Assembly (NCBI GenBank): GCA_963575745.1
Contig: CAUYUJ010012536.1
Coordinates: forward strand, 122,709 to 186,708
Length of the DNA stretch: 64,000 bases
From: Prorocentrum cordatum
Taxonomy: Eukaryota; Sar; Dinophyceae; Prorocentrales; Prorocentraceae
Reading direction: 5' to 3'
The notes below the pieces were generated by a model. That model was not told the origin of the DNA, made no database searches, and worked only from the letters and a program-made list of their open reading frames with translations. Every line of letters begins with the position of its first letter. Positions within the stretch are counted from its first letter, which is position 1. Made by a program: the position numbers and the translations under genes. Below, one piece after another: positions 9,005 through 18,985 of the stretch.

Positions 9005-9325
9005 AAGGTGGTCGGGCCTGTTTCGCACAAGACATTCTCGCAACTCTGAGCTCCCAGATGCCGCGCAAGAGGTAGTCCAGCCTGGGGGCCCAGAAGACCA
9101 CATGTTACATATCCTCCCTGGGACCCTGGGAGCCCGCCTGAGACATCCTCAAACTTCTGAGCTCTGAGATGCCCTGCGCGAGGTGGTCTGGCCCGTCTCG
9201 CCTGAGACATTCTCGCAACTCTGAGCTCCCAGATGCCGCGCAGGAGGTGGTCCGGCCTGGGGGCCCAGAAGCCCACATGTTACCTATCCTCCCGGGGACC
9301 CCGGGAGCCCCAGGAGGCCCCAGAG
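9005..9325 (+). repeat. Short tandem duplication (two long units and a partial)
   Basis: A ~120-bp stretch with GACATTCTCGCAACTCTGAG and GGGGGCCCAGAAG(A/C)CCACATG occurs at about 9005-9133 and again at 9182-9311. Between them is a diverged partial copy (GAGACATCCTC...CTGAG). Longer units are about 176 bp apart. Confidence 0.8.
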
Positions 9326-10034
9326 AGCTCCAGGAGGCCGCAGGACGCCCCTCGCCGATCTGTGGGCCAGGTCTCGGCCCTCCGACACGCACCCCGGTCG
9401 GCCGCCGAAATCCGAACTGGCCACGACTGGCCCAGGATTGGCAGCGTGTCTGCGCAGGAAATACACACTGGTCGTACAACGCGAGCGTCTCCTCGCCACG
9501 GCCCCGACGGTGTGTGCCGTTGCCCCTCCGTGCCCCGCTGGGGTGCAGGCGGATGCTGGGAGGCAAGGCGCTGTGTGACTCACACGTCGTACATAGCTGC
9601 GTTGGGTATACACTTGCGGTATACAGCAGGCGCGGGCGTACATCTACAACCGAGCCGCGCAACTTTCTGACCCAGCGAAGAGCTGTCAGTCCCAAGGGAC
9701 CCAACTATGGCCCGCGTAGCTACAGGCCTATACGCTCACCCTCAGGGCACGCCCGCAAAGGTTAGAAATGCAAATCTGGTCGACTTGAAACACTTACATG
9801 GTTTCAAGTTTCGACTTCCGTTGTGGCATTGTCTTGGCGTATGAACGTCCACGTGGTGTCGACGTTCTACTCCTCCTACTCCTCCTCATCCCCCCCGTCC
9901 CTATGAGTAACTCCGCCTGTTCGCTGCAACAGACGAATCAGGAGAGCGGGCTGGACTGTGGCGCGTGAAACCTCATCACTGTCTGCGATCCTGGAGATTA
10001 CCACTGGCTGGCAGCTACAAGGATAAATAGAGGG
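9326..10034. other. No convincing gene
   Basis: Frames are open in places but none shows a recognisable domain. A CTCCTACTCCTCCT patch lies near 9870. Confidence 0.35.
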
Positions 10035-10460
10035 ACGCCTCAGCGCTTTGCGCAGGACTGGCAGATTTCGGAATGGTTCCAGCAACTGCGAAGATGGACG
10101 GCGGGTCGTTTCCCTCAAACACATCTTCGCCGTAACTCCGCGCACTTTCGCCGCCAAACACCATCAGTTAGGAGGGCGGGTTGCTCCCCAAAAGTGGATC
10201 TCGCCGAAGCGCCGAGCGCATTCTTCTGAAACGCTGGCAACAGATGTAACTATGGAAGGCGGTTCCGTTCTGGAGCCGGGCTGTCTCTTGAAACGTCCAA
10301 GCAGCACACCGCCCGAAACTCCCGAGTTGGCAACACGTGCACGGAGTGATGCCGTCCCCTGAGCAAAGCGGGGTTCCCACCTGCGGCTTCCTCGTGCAGG
10401 CTGCCGCGGGTGGAGGTTCATTTCGAGAACGCCGCTCTCACTGGGCACCGCCGCACCGCC
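10035..10460 (+). repeat. R90 satellite tract
   Basis: Four to five diverged units with GAAGATGGACGGCGGGTCG, CCGCGCACTTTCG and AACGCTGGCAACAG landmarks, homologous to 6975-7560. Confidence 0.6.
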
Positions 10461-11613
10461 TCGCTCCTTGTCGCTCGCTCTTCTCCCCCCCGGCTCCGGG
10501 TTCGTCCTGGTCCCCAGGTGCCGTTCCCTCTTCTGCCTGCTGTTGCTCTTCTGGGTCGTCCACCCCGGGGGCCGCATTGCGGGCAGGGCGCGCATGGGCC
10601 CATTTTCGACATCCCTTGCCTGTGGCGTCAAAATCGCCCCGCAACCATCCGAAAGGGCTTCCAGACAATGCAAGAAAAGCCCCATGACAGCCCAAGATGG
10701 CCCCAAGACAGCCTCCGAAGCATTTCAAATCGTGACCCGGTCATTCAGAGTCCGCGGTTGGAGGCAGGGTGGCCCCCAGAAGACGCCCATGAGGCCTCCA
10801 GAAAGCCTCAAGAAGCCTGAAACAACTTTTGTGAGGCCCCCAGAGGCTCTCCAGGGAGGAGCCTCCGCAAAAAGAGTTGAGGAGGACGGCGAGAATACGC
10901 AGGGTATGGCGAGAATGAGGAACCATACACACAGAGGCTGGATAACGAATAATATTATTATAACGGCGATGGCGATAAAGGCAACAAGGAGTTATCGCTA
11001 ACGTGTCGGCTTGACCTCCCTGTCATTTCGCCTGCATACCAAACTTCAAGGACCAAAGTGCATGGCGCGAAGAACGCCAATGCAGTATTTCATCTATTTA
11101 AAGTATATATTTCTACAGACACACGTATTAGAATTACTAGTAATATTCGTATCATCATTATTATTATCGTTTGTTTAATATGTATACATATACACACGTA
11201 GCACCCCGCAGTTGCGGAGAAGAGGGATGGGGGGCGGCGGAGACGTCGGCAGTGTGCGAGGCTCTGAAGAAGCCTGCCGCAGGCGCCTAATTGTTACAAG
11301 CTATACAACGAGCCCGCCGCAGGCGCCGATATTTTTCGTTAAAGCAATGTGGGTGGATCGCGGGTTGGTCGCGAGAGGGTCGCGGGAGGGTCGCGGGTGG
11401 GTCGCGGGCCAGGTCGCGGGTTGACGACGGCAACAAACAGCAACAGTTCGCTGCGCGGAACCTCACTTCAGCCATGCTCCCAGGGACAGTGCATGGCCGT
11501 GTGGCCCCATCACTGGCAACAAACATATAGAAGCAAAGCAACAAAGAGGACACACACACACACCGTCTGCCCGCTACCCCGCAGGGTGCGGGCACCACCT
11601 GGCCCCGCCGCCG
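10461..11613. other. Spacer with an AT-rich island
   Basis: Loose CCCCAAGA words occur at 10680-10850, then an AT-rich stretch at about 10940-11210 with many ATTA/TATA words. No gene recognised. GGGTCGCGGG words repeat four or five times at 11370-11425. Confidence 0.4.
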
Positions 11614-11922
11614 GAATAGGAGGAATAGGAGGAATAGGAGGAATAGGAGTAGGAGGAGGAGGAGGAGGAGCAGGAGGAGGAGGGGGAGGAGGAGGAGGAG
11701 GAGGAGAAGGAGGAGGGATAGGAGGGATAGGAGGGATAGGAGGAATAGAGGCAGGACCTCCCACCGAGAGCCGTGCCTCCCGCCGGGGAGAGAGCGATGC
11801 CGCAGGGCTCCCGGGGGCGGGCCTCGGCGCCGTTGGCCACCCACGGGACTGAGCGGGGCCTCCTCCTCCTCCTCCTCCTCCTCCTCCTCCTCCTCCTCCT
11901 CCTCCTCCTCCTCCTCCACCTC
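11614..11922 (+). repeat. AATAGG minisatellite and CTC microsatellite
   Basis: 11614-11750 repeats GGAATAGGA and GGAGGA. 11861-11922 is nearly pure (CTC)n. Between them is ~110 bp of GC-rich unique sequence. Confidence 0.85.
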
Positions 11923-12584
11923 GCGGGCCCAACGCAAGCGCGGAGCCGCCCTTGGAGGCCCATGGCACACGAAGGGTACATGCCCGACCTGGGCGGAGGG
12001 CACCCGGAAGGGGAGGGTGCGTGGCGGCATCGCTGGTGCACCCTGGGTGTGCTCTGGCCGTCGTCCTCCTGCTCCTCCTCCATCGCCCCTCTTCCAACTC
12101 CCCGAGCCCTCCTCCTGCTGCCGCTGGTCCTCCCACCCTCTTCCCTCCGCCTGCCCCTCGCGCTACCCCTCCCCGCCCGCCCCCTGTTCCTCCCATCGGG
12201 CGCACGCTAGCATGGATTAGGAATCCGTGGATCTGGCGCGTCGGCGCCACCAGATCTGGGGGGAAGCCAAAAGGGACCAATACCGCAGCTCCCCGAACCA
12301 CTCCCGGGGGGGGGGCACTGACCAGGAGTTCGAAGCGAATCCAGCGCTGGCGACGAGGGCCTCCCAGGAGACCTCAAAAGGGGAAAGCCAGGGGAGGACA
12401 GCGGCGTGGGCACCTCTTCTCCTCTGAAGCTCCTTGGGCCGGGGGAAGGTGCCCCCCGAAACGGGAGGCCAGTGCCGCCCGATGTGTCGACGAAGCCCCG
12501 CGATGTCGCACGAAGACGGGGCCCGCCGCGAAGCCGCGCGCCCCAGAGCCCAAGCCTGCGACTCCTCGGCGCTCGGCGCTGCCC
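11923..12584. repeat. Diverged relative of the 21.69-21.92-kb repeat
   Basis: Segments such as GGAAGCCAAAAGGGACCAATACCGC...GGCGACGAGGGCCTCCCAGGAG line up with GGAAACCAAAAAAGGTACCGATACCGC...GTGACGACGAGAGCCTCCGAGGAG at 21735-21850. No coding evidence. Confidence 0.45.
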
Positions 12585-12672
12585 CTCTCTTCCCCCCTGC
12601 CCCCCCCTCCTCCCCCCCTGCCCCCCCTCTCCTCCCCCCTGGCCCCCCTCTCCTCCTCCCCCCCTGCCCCCA
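12585..12672 (+). repeat. C-rich CCCCCCTG minisatellite
   Basis: Several copies of CCCCCCCTGCCCCCCTCTCCTCC-like words. Confidence 0.7.
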
Positions 12673-13014
12673 GCATCCCTCCTCCGCCTCCGACCGTGCC
12701 CCCTCTTGACTGCCCCCGCCCCTGCCTCCCACCCCGAGCTCTGCCCTCGGCCCTCCTTGAGGATCAAGGGATGTCGAACGTCTACGGACGATTCTTAGAC
12801 GCTTCCGGCCCCTTGCCGGCCCTTGTCGGGCCTCCAGGCGCCTCCGGGGACCTCCGGAGGGCAGGCTCGCGGGCGGGAGCAAAGCTTACCACCCCTCCTC
12901 TGCCTCCCACGGCGACGACCCCGAGGCGCCCGAGGCCTGGTCCGGCCCTGCATCACCCTGTTGGAGGGGCTGGGCACGACCTGCGACGGTCCGTCTGGCC
13001 GGAGGCAAGTCGTC

Positions 13015-13018
13015 TTCG

Positions 13019-13068
<50 letters not shown>

Positions 13069-13082
13069 TTCGTCGTCGTCGT

Positions 13083-13121
<39 letters not shown>

Positions 13122-13385
13122 AGGCGTCGGCGTCGTTGTCGTCGTCGATTTCCTCCTCGCCCTCCTTCTGGTCCTCCTAATCCTCCTTTTCCTCCTCCTC
13201 TCCCACCTCTCCCTCCTGAACCTTCTCCGCCTTCTCCTCCTCCCTCTCCTCCTTCTCCTCCTCCTCCTCCTCCTCTTCCTCTTCCTTTTCCTCTTTCTCT
13301 TCATCCTCCTCCTCCTCCTCCTCCTGCTCCTCCTCCTCCTCCTTCTTCTCCTCCTCTTCCTCCTCCTCCACCTCCTCCACCTACT
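13015..13385 (+). repeat. GTC microsatellite followed by CTC microsatellite
   Basis: 13015-13147 is (GTC)n with GGC variants. 13149-13385 is an imperfect CTC/TTC tract. Poly-Val, poly-Leu, poly-Arg and poly-Glu frames here are artefacts. Confidence 0.9.
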
Positions 13386-13664
13386 CATATCTGCCTTTGC
13401 TTCCCTTCCTCCCCATCCCTCCTCCTCCCCTCTCTGCTAATCATGTTTTGCATGGACGTACGTATGCCAAACATGCAAGACGTACGTTTGTCGAACGCAT
13501 TACAACGAACGAAGCTAAGCCAGAGCGCACTCAATCCGTGCGCCAAAGCCCAAAGGACAAGCCGTCCCAGGTTCATCGGCATGGGCAACGTTTGGCTGTG
13601 CTACAAGACCCGCATGCCGGCTAGGCGAGCGAAGCTCACTCCGAGCCCTCACTATGTACTCTCG
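13386..13664. other. Downstream flank of the propeller gene
   Basis: Lower-GC sequence following the stop codon of the minus-strand gene, so it may hold its 3' untranslated region. ACGTACG words repeat near 13457-13490. No other feature seen. Confidence 0.35.
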
Positions 13665-16600
13665 CTAGTACCATGAGCTGTCCACCGTCAGGTTGTCTGG
13701 GAAGGTCTGGAAGACCAGGAGCGACGTGCACGTCGACACGGCCATGATGCCTGTGGAGAATGCCACGGCCTGGTCCTGGAAGGCCACTCCCGTGGTCAGC
13801 GTGGAGAGCAGCTTGACGCTCTTCGCCCCCTCGTTTGTCTCCGACCCCCACCTCTGGAGCTCACCCACCTGGATGGGCCAATTTCCCACCACCGCTGCCA
13901 TATTTAGGACGGGGGAGAAGGGAGGATGGGGAGGTCCTCCTCTCCTCCTCCTTCTCCCTCTCCTCCTCCCTCTCCTACCCATGCGAATGGTGGCGGAAGG
14001 TTGGGCCCGTCACACACCTGGCTGCCGATGTAGACGTCGCCGCGCTGGTCGATCGCAGGGGTGGACCAGGCGCCCGGCACGCACGCCGCTCGCCCGCCCA
14101 TGGCCCTGCGGATGTCGCCGCCTTCCTTGTCTTAGCTCGGGCATGCCCCCCTACACTGAAGGGGCCCCAGGACACACAAATAAATACACACAAATAAAAA
14201 GATTCCCCATATTCTCCGATATTTTTCGGGTTTTTGTCTTCCCCCCCACTTCCCATATGTTCCCATATGTTCCTGGGAGTGGACAATTCATTGTGTCTGT
14301 GTGTTTTTTTACCTCCTGATACACGCGGATTTTGCACGAACGGAGCAAATAGCAAAGAGAAAACCAGCATAATCAAACACAGTCAAAAAATCGTCCCAAT
14401 ATTATTTTTGACTATTTTTGGGATATTCCTCCCGTGGAGGGACGTGCCCGGCTCAATCCTTGTCGCCCGCGCACATGTCCGCCCACAGCGTCGGGCCGTC
14501 CTTCGACCAGCGGATGTCGCCGTTGGGGGGGTCGACGGCCCAGATCTTGGAGGGGGAGTTGTAGTGGCAGTTGTGCCCCATGGCGATCACGAGCCGGGAG
14601 TGGAACTGGGGGCTGTTCAGCATGCCTGAAAAGAAGAAAAACCGCCGTAAACACGAATATAAACTTTTGGCGCTCCGCGCGGATTTCTTGGATCTGCGCT
14701 GGACCTCCCTCCCTGGCGCGCGGAGCGCGCCAGGGGCGGCGCCGGAGGCGCCGCTGGGGGGCCCAGCGCGGATCCAAGAAATCCGCGCGGAGCGCCAAAA
14801 GTTTTTGTTTACGGCGATTTTTCTTCATCGAATGCCGACGGCGGCGCTGGCCGGGGGCTCTGGGGTCTCGCGCTCCCATCGCGCGCGGCCAGAGCTCGCG
14901 TTGAGCGCGCGCACCCAGCCGGGCGAGCCCGGCCACGTGCCGCAGTCGGGTAGGACGCCAGGGGCGGGGAACGGGTTGCAGTACTTGCTGTCGTATGCCT
15001 AGAAGGGAAACAAAAACACACAAACAGAAAATGTTGGCGCTCCGCGCGGATTTCGTGGATCTGCGCTGGACCCCCCTCCCTGGCGCGCGGAGCGCGCCAG
15101 GGGCGGCGCCGTAGGCGCCGCTGGGGGGGGGGGCCCAGGCGCGGATTCAAGAAGTCCGCGCGGAGCGCCAAAAGTTTACGCTTATGGCGTTGTTTCCTCT
15201 TCGAACGCCTGCACGCCCATGGCGAAGATGAGGTTCGTTGAGGGATCGTACACGGCGTTGGCTTGGGTGTAAGTGCCCATGGCCCCCTCTTGCATCCACC
15301 TCTCGGTCCCGGACTCGAGGTCCAGGCAGTACGTGTTGCCCTCCTGGTCGCTGAACATCACGGTCCCGTCGCTCGTGTGATACTGCGGCACAAAGTTCCA
15401 CACCGGGGAGAAGGTCCTGTACTCCCACAGGGAGCTGCCGTCCGAGGCGCTGATGCCCCGGACGACCCTGTTGCCAGGAGTCAGTGGGTTGGAGCTGTTG
15501 CGGTAGCGGTAGCAGAGGTGGTCGGTGCAGCGGTCGGTCGCGACCACCACTACCCCGCCACTGCCAGAGACCGCGCCCTTCACGCCGGCGATCTGTTCCG
15601 AAGCCTGGGTCGCCCACAGCTCCTCTCCCGTCGCCAGCTCCAGAGCGAACACGTAGCCGGAGGTGGTGCTGCCCACCAGCATGGCAGGCGCGGACCTCCT
15701 CGGCGCCCGGATGCTCACGAACCTCTTTGAGCAGGGACCGACTGTCCCGGCAGTCCTATAGTCCTACCGCAACATGTTCTTAGAACCCGACAATGTTCTA
15801 AGAACAGAAACAATGTTCTTAGAATATAAGCCCGATGTGTTAAACAAGACAGTCCCAGCCAGAAATGTTCTAATATTTCGTGGAAACCACAAAAAGCCCT
15901 TAGAACATTCTTTGGTGGGGCCCGGCTATCAGCGAGCCGGGACGCTTCGCCACTGCTTGACCTCTTGCTCAGGGCGGAGAGGCCCGCGACGCTGCGGTGG
16001 CCGCTGCGCTGCCAGCGGATCGTTGCCCTCGGCTCGCCCCCAGCGACGTCCACCTTCTCGATCTGGCCGAGGTCCCCCGCCTTCTTTTGCGGCAGGCAGG
16101 CCCCAGACCGATGGCGGGGCTCGGCCAGGAGGCCGAGCACGCCATCGGTCTGGGGCCAAGGGGAGGGAGGGCGAGGGGGGAGGGGGAGGAGGAGGAGGAG
16201 GAGGAGGAGGAGGGAGGAGGAGGAGGAGGAGAGGAGGAGGAGGAGGAGGGGAGAGGAGGAGGAGTGGAGGAGGAGGAGGAGGAGGAGGAGGCAGAGGAGG
16301 AGGAGGAGGAGGAGGAGGAGGCAGAGGAGGAGGAGGCCTTGTAGTACTCCTTGCCGTCCGCGTGGTACCCCACGCCCGGCTTTACCTTGACCCGGTCGCC
16401 CACCCGGAGCTCCCGGAAGAGCCCGAGGGCCGCGCCGGCGGCAGGCTCGGCCGCCAGGCGAGCGGCGCCCCAGGGCTTCAGAGTCTCTGGCGACAGCGTG
16501 TCCTCCAGCTGGGTCTCCTCGTCCCTGGAGAACGTCACGCCCTCCCGGTCCGAGTCGCCAGCGGTGGCCCCCAGCAGAGTGGGCGCGGCAGCGAGCTGGC

Positions 16601-16991
16601 CTCGGGGGGCATAGCTCCACAGGAGGTCGCCAGAGGCGCTGAACTTCCGCACGGCGTCGTCCGAGCCGAGGTAGATGTTCTGGTCGCCGTCGATGAGGGG
16701 GGCGCCCACCGGAATCGTGTTGTAGACACCGTTCGGGTGGTGCCAGCCCCAGGATATGTTCTCGGTGAGGTCCGAGGCGCCGATGAAGTCGTAGCGATCG
16801 CGGTTGGCAGAGTCCGGCCAGTAGAACTTGCTTGAGGGCGTTTTTTGCAGCTCCTCGCTGGTGTACCTGGTGACGCCGTACTGGTTCATCACCCCGAGCC
16901 GGGTCACGCCGCCCCCCCGCGGCTTGAGGGCGACCGCGACCGGCGCCAGCAGGGCTGCGAGGGTCGCCGCGCGGGCGGCCGTGGCGGTCAT
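13665..16991 (-). CDS. PQQ-type beta-propeller protein, seven exons
   Basis: Exons on the minus strand are 16991-16338, 16080-15962, 15722-15209, 14998-14836, 14625-14459, 14125-14018 and 13868-13665. They total 1929 nt and join in frame to 642 residues ending in TAG. Residues 1-22 look like a signal peptide (ATLAALLAPVAVAL), so the protein is probably secreted or enters the ER. An alternative ATG 90 nt upstream (17081) would bury that signal. Propeller blades show the PQQ-repeat pattern: KFSASGDLLW (~116-125), ALELATGEELW, GISASDGSSLW, CLDLESGTERW, ALNASSGRARW, AVDPPNGDIRW and DVYIGSQVGELQRW (~570-582). Residues ~192-252 form an SH3/KOW-like insert (LRVGDRVKVKPG...ATIRWQRSGHRSV) that intron 1 splits. 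The substrate is unknown. PQQ-like propellers range from quinoprotein dehydrogenases to BamB-like scaffolds, and I see no clear catalytic signature. Confidence 0.88.
13869..14017 (-). other. Intron 6 (GT-AG)
   Basis: 149 bp, donor AGCCAG|GTGTGTG and acceptor CATCCAG|GTGGGTG, so CCAGGTG is repeated at both borders. The interior is a GGAGAGGG/GGAGGA-type low-complexity tract. The junction restores IGSQ|VGEL, a normal propeller strand. Confidence 0.8.
14126..14458 (-). mobile_element. Intron 5 (GA-AG), family B introner
   Basis: The 8-bp sequence GACAAGGA occurs at both borders and splicing falls inside it (GACAAG|GATTGAG...GACAAG|GAAGGC). The ends are inverted repeats (TTGAGCCGGGCACGTCCC and TTAGCTCGGGCATGCCCC). 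The interior (ACACACAAATAAATACACAC...TGTGTCTGTGTG) matches 20918-21075. Confidence 0.88.
14626..14835 (-). mobile_element. Intron 4 (GC-AG), family A introner
   Basis: It is exactly as long as intron 3 (210 bp), and both are family A. Donor GCCGTCG|GCATTCGA, acceptor TTTTCAG|GCATGC. The arms pair over more than 50 bp, including TTTTGGCGCTCCGCGCGG. The GGCAT at both borders is what remains of a target duplication. Confidence 0.85.
14999..15208 (-). mobile_element. Intron 3 (GC-AG), family A introner
   Basis: A 210-bp intron with donor GTGCAG|GCGTTCGA and acceptor TTCTAG|GCATACGA. The repeats AGGCGTTCGA and AGGCATACGA look like a diverged target duplication. Its body is the family A fold-back (TTGGCGCTCCGCGCGGATT arms, CCTGGCGCGCGGAGCGCG core). 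Confidence 0.85.
15723..15961 (-). mobile_element. Intron 2 (GT-AG), TIR element
   Basis: Splice borders lie within a near-identical direct repeat (CAAGAGGTC at the donor, AAAGAGGTT at the acceptor). The ends are imperfect inverted repeats (AGCAGTGGCGAAGCGTCCCGG and AGCAGGGACCGACTGTCCCGG). The interior carries several GTTCTAAGAAC palindromes. It is a different family from introns 3 to 5. Confidence 0.7.
16081..16337 (-). other. Intron 1 (GC-AG) with microsatellite and long hairpin
   Basis: Donor TACAAG|GCCTCC and acceptor AAAAGAAG|GCGGGG share AAG|GC. About 160 bp are CTC/GGA triplets (16180-16337). Next to them is a hairpin at 16099-16157 with ~26-bp arms (GGCCCCAGACCGATGGCG, then GCTCGGCC) and a 4-base loop. 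Confidence 0.75.
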
Positions 16992-17092
16992 TTGTTTCGC
17001 GTGCAGATCGAGTACTGTATGGGGATGAACAGCGGCCGTCCTAGGCGCGTGTCTTAAGCCACAAAAGCTACGGAACTCCATTCTCTGCTCCT

Positions 17093-17150
17093 CTCCCTCC
17101 TCCTCCTCCTCCTCCTCCGCCTCCTCCTCCTCCTCCTCTTCCTCCTCCTC
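17093..17150 (+). repeat. CTC microsatellite
   Basis: Imperfect CTC/TTC triplets just upstream of the propeller gene's start. Confidence 0.9.
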
Positions 17151-17214
17151 CCTTCTGCTCGTCCGCCTCCCATTACTGTTCCCTCGTCGCCGTCTATGTG
17201 ATAATCCCACCAGC

Positions 17215-18280
17215 CCTCTGGGCGTCGGTGGTTTAGAGCGTTTCCTCTTCCACCCCTCCTTCTTCCCTTTCGGGGAGGGGTTTACCCCTCCCCCTACCCC
17301 CTCCCCGTGGACCTGGAGGGGGGGTCGCGAGTCGGGCGTCCAAACCGGCCTCGGCGAGGAAGCCAACATCCTTGATTTTACAATGGTTTTGGCTCCATTT
17401 TGGCCTCCTGGGGGGCGGACCCTAATTGACGCTCCCCTCTTGTTTGATCGACCTCCTCCAAGATGGCCCCAAGAAGCGCCCAGGAGGCCCAAAAGGGTTC
17501 CAAGATGGCTCCAAGATGGCCCCCAAGAGGCCCCCAAGAGGCCCCTAAGAGGCCCCCAAGAGACCCCCAAGATGCCCCAAGAGACCCCCCAGAGGCACCC
17601 AAGATGCTCCAAGAGGCCTCGGCGAGAATGCCAAAACGGCCTCGGCGAGAAAGCCACAATCACTGGTTTTACTAAGGTTTGGGCCCAATGCTGCCCTCCT
17701 TGGGGGGGACGCAAATTACTGCTCCCCTCTTGTTTGATCGATCTCCTCCAAGATGGCCCCCAAGAGGCCCCCAAGAGGCCCCTAAGAGGCCCCCAAGAGA
17801 CCCCCAAGATGCCCCAAGAGACCCCCCAGAGGCACCCAAGATGCTCCAAGAGGCCTCGGCGAGAATGCCAAAACGGCCTCGGCGAGGAAGCCATAATCAC
17901 TTGGTTTACTATTTTTGTTGGCCCCATTTTGGCCTCCTGGGGGGGACGCTAATAACAGTTCCCCTCTCGTTTGATCGATCTCCTCCAAGATGGCCCCAAG
18001 AAGCGCCCAGGAAGCCCCAAGAGGTTCCCAGATGGCCCTAAGAGGCCCCCAAGAGGCCCCCAAGAGGCCCCCCAAGAGATCCCCAAGAGGCCCCAAGAGA
18101 CCCCCCTACAGGCACCCAAGATGCTCCAAGAGGCCTCGGCGAGAATGCCAAATCATTGATTTCACTAAGGTTTTAGCCACATGTTGGCCTCTTGGGGGGG
18201 AGCACTGATTAAGATCACTCCAAGAGCGCCTGGGAGAGCCCAAGATGACCTCCAAGATGGCTCAAGATATCCTAAGATGT
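17215..18280 (+). repeat. Tandem ~240-290-bp units of CCCCAAGAGGCC type
   Basis: A head segment (17215-17400, with CCTTTCGGGGAGGGG and GGCCTCGGCGAGG) precedes at least three units. Each unit starts CTTGTTTGATCGA(C/T)CTCCTCCAAGATGG (17436, 17726 and 17966), continues as AAGAGGCCCCCAAGAGGCCCC repeats and ends GGCCTCGGCGAGAATGCC. A related head lies at 22750-22980 and 37957-38187. Confidence 0.8.
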
Positions 18281-18519
18281 CTCAGAATGGCTTCCTCTGT
18301 GTGCTGCCCACTTCCCTGATCCAGGCAATTCCTCTGGGTATCGTTTCTGGATGGGCTGGTGGGGATTCGCGAAGCGTCAACAATTCTTAGTCCTCCTCCG
18401 CCTCCTCTTGTTCCCTCCTGGATCGCGCCAGAACGCCATTCCTGGGATTCCAAAACCGCGGATTTACGTGACCGCTGCGCCCTGACAGCGCCAAGCCGTG
18501 CCAAAACACAATGTCAAGG
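18281..18519. other. Spacer, nothing recognised
   Basis: The stretch TCGTTTCTGGATGGGCTG(G/C)TGGG is also found near 23515 and 38722, suggesting a short dispersed repeat. No gene seen. Confidence 0.4.
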
Positions 18520-18860
18520 ACGTAAGCCATAAGAGTTAGCTGAACTGTCGGAATCGTTGAAGACGAATATGCGCGGTGCCCAAACCACAGTTTGGAGAAG
18601 GAACCGCACTACATCCGTGAAGCTCGTGTTAACTGTTATTAGCACGAATGTGCGACGCGCTGAAGCGAGAGCCACATGTTTGAAAACGCCCCGCCCTCCA
18701 TCTGTGAAGCCCCTGCAATCTTTTAAACCGAATGTACGTGGCGCTATGGGAAGAAACACATGCTGAATACGGCCCGCCCTCCATCCGTGAAGCTGCTACG
18801 ACTTTTCAATTTCAAGGTCATCAGTAGTGGGGAAGACTTAAATGAAATGCCCGGCCCGTC
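18520..18860 (-). repeat. R90 satellite, inverted orientation
   Basis: Units read GCCCTCCATC(C/T)GTGAAGC...CGAATGTGCG and are the reverse complement of the R90 units at 6975 and 20500. The 6.2-kb duplicated block starts inside this tract at 18778. Confidence 0.65.
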
Positions 18861-18943
18861 ATACCGAGACGCCTCGGGGTGCGACGGGGAGGAATACTGT
18901 GCACGGAAGGGGGGCAGAAGCAGGAACATGCGGGCAATGATAA

Positions 18944-18945
18944 TC

Positions 18946-18982
<37 letters not shown>
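18944..18982 (+). repeat. (TA)n microsatellite
   Basis: TATATACATATATATATA... tract; copy 2 at 34167-34205. Confidence 0.95.

Positions 18983-18985
<3 letters not shown>

Noticed and set aside
9105-9765. Opposed ~200-codon frames on both strands
   Set aside because: They start inside a tandem duplication, have no recognisable domain, and neither strand is favoured.
12207-12882. Overlapping minus-strand frames of ~190-220 codons
   Set aside because: Gly/Arg-rich translation of a C-rich minisatellite and a dispersed repeat; no domain.
16991-17081. Earlier in-frame ATG (17081) for the propeller gene
   Set aside because: It would place ~30 non-hydrophobic residues before a good signal peptide; the ATG at 16991 fits better.
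17385-17405. Resemblance to the dinoflagellate spliced leader (CCATTTTGGC within GGCTCCATTTTGGCCTCC)
   Set aside because: Only about nine bases match, the rest of the leader and a donor are missing, and the word is part of the array unit (also at 17920).
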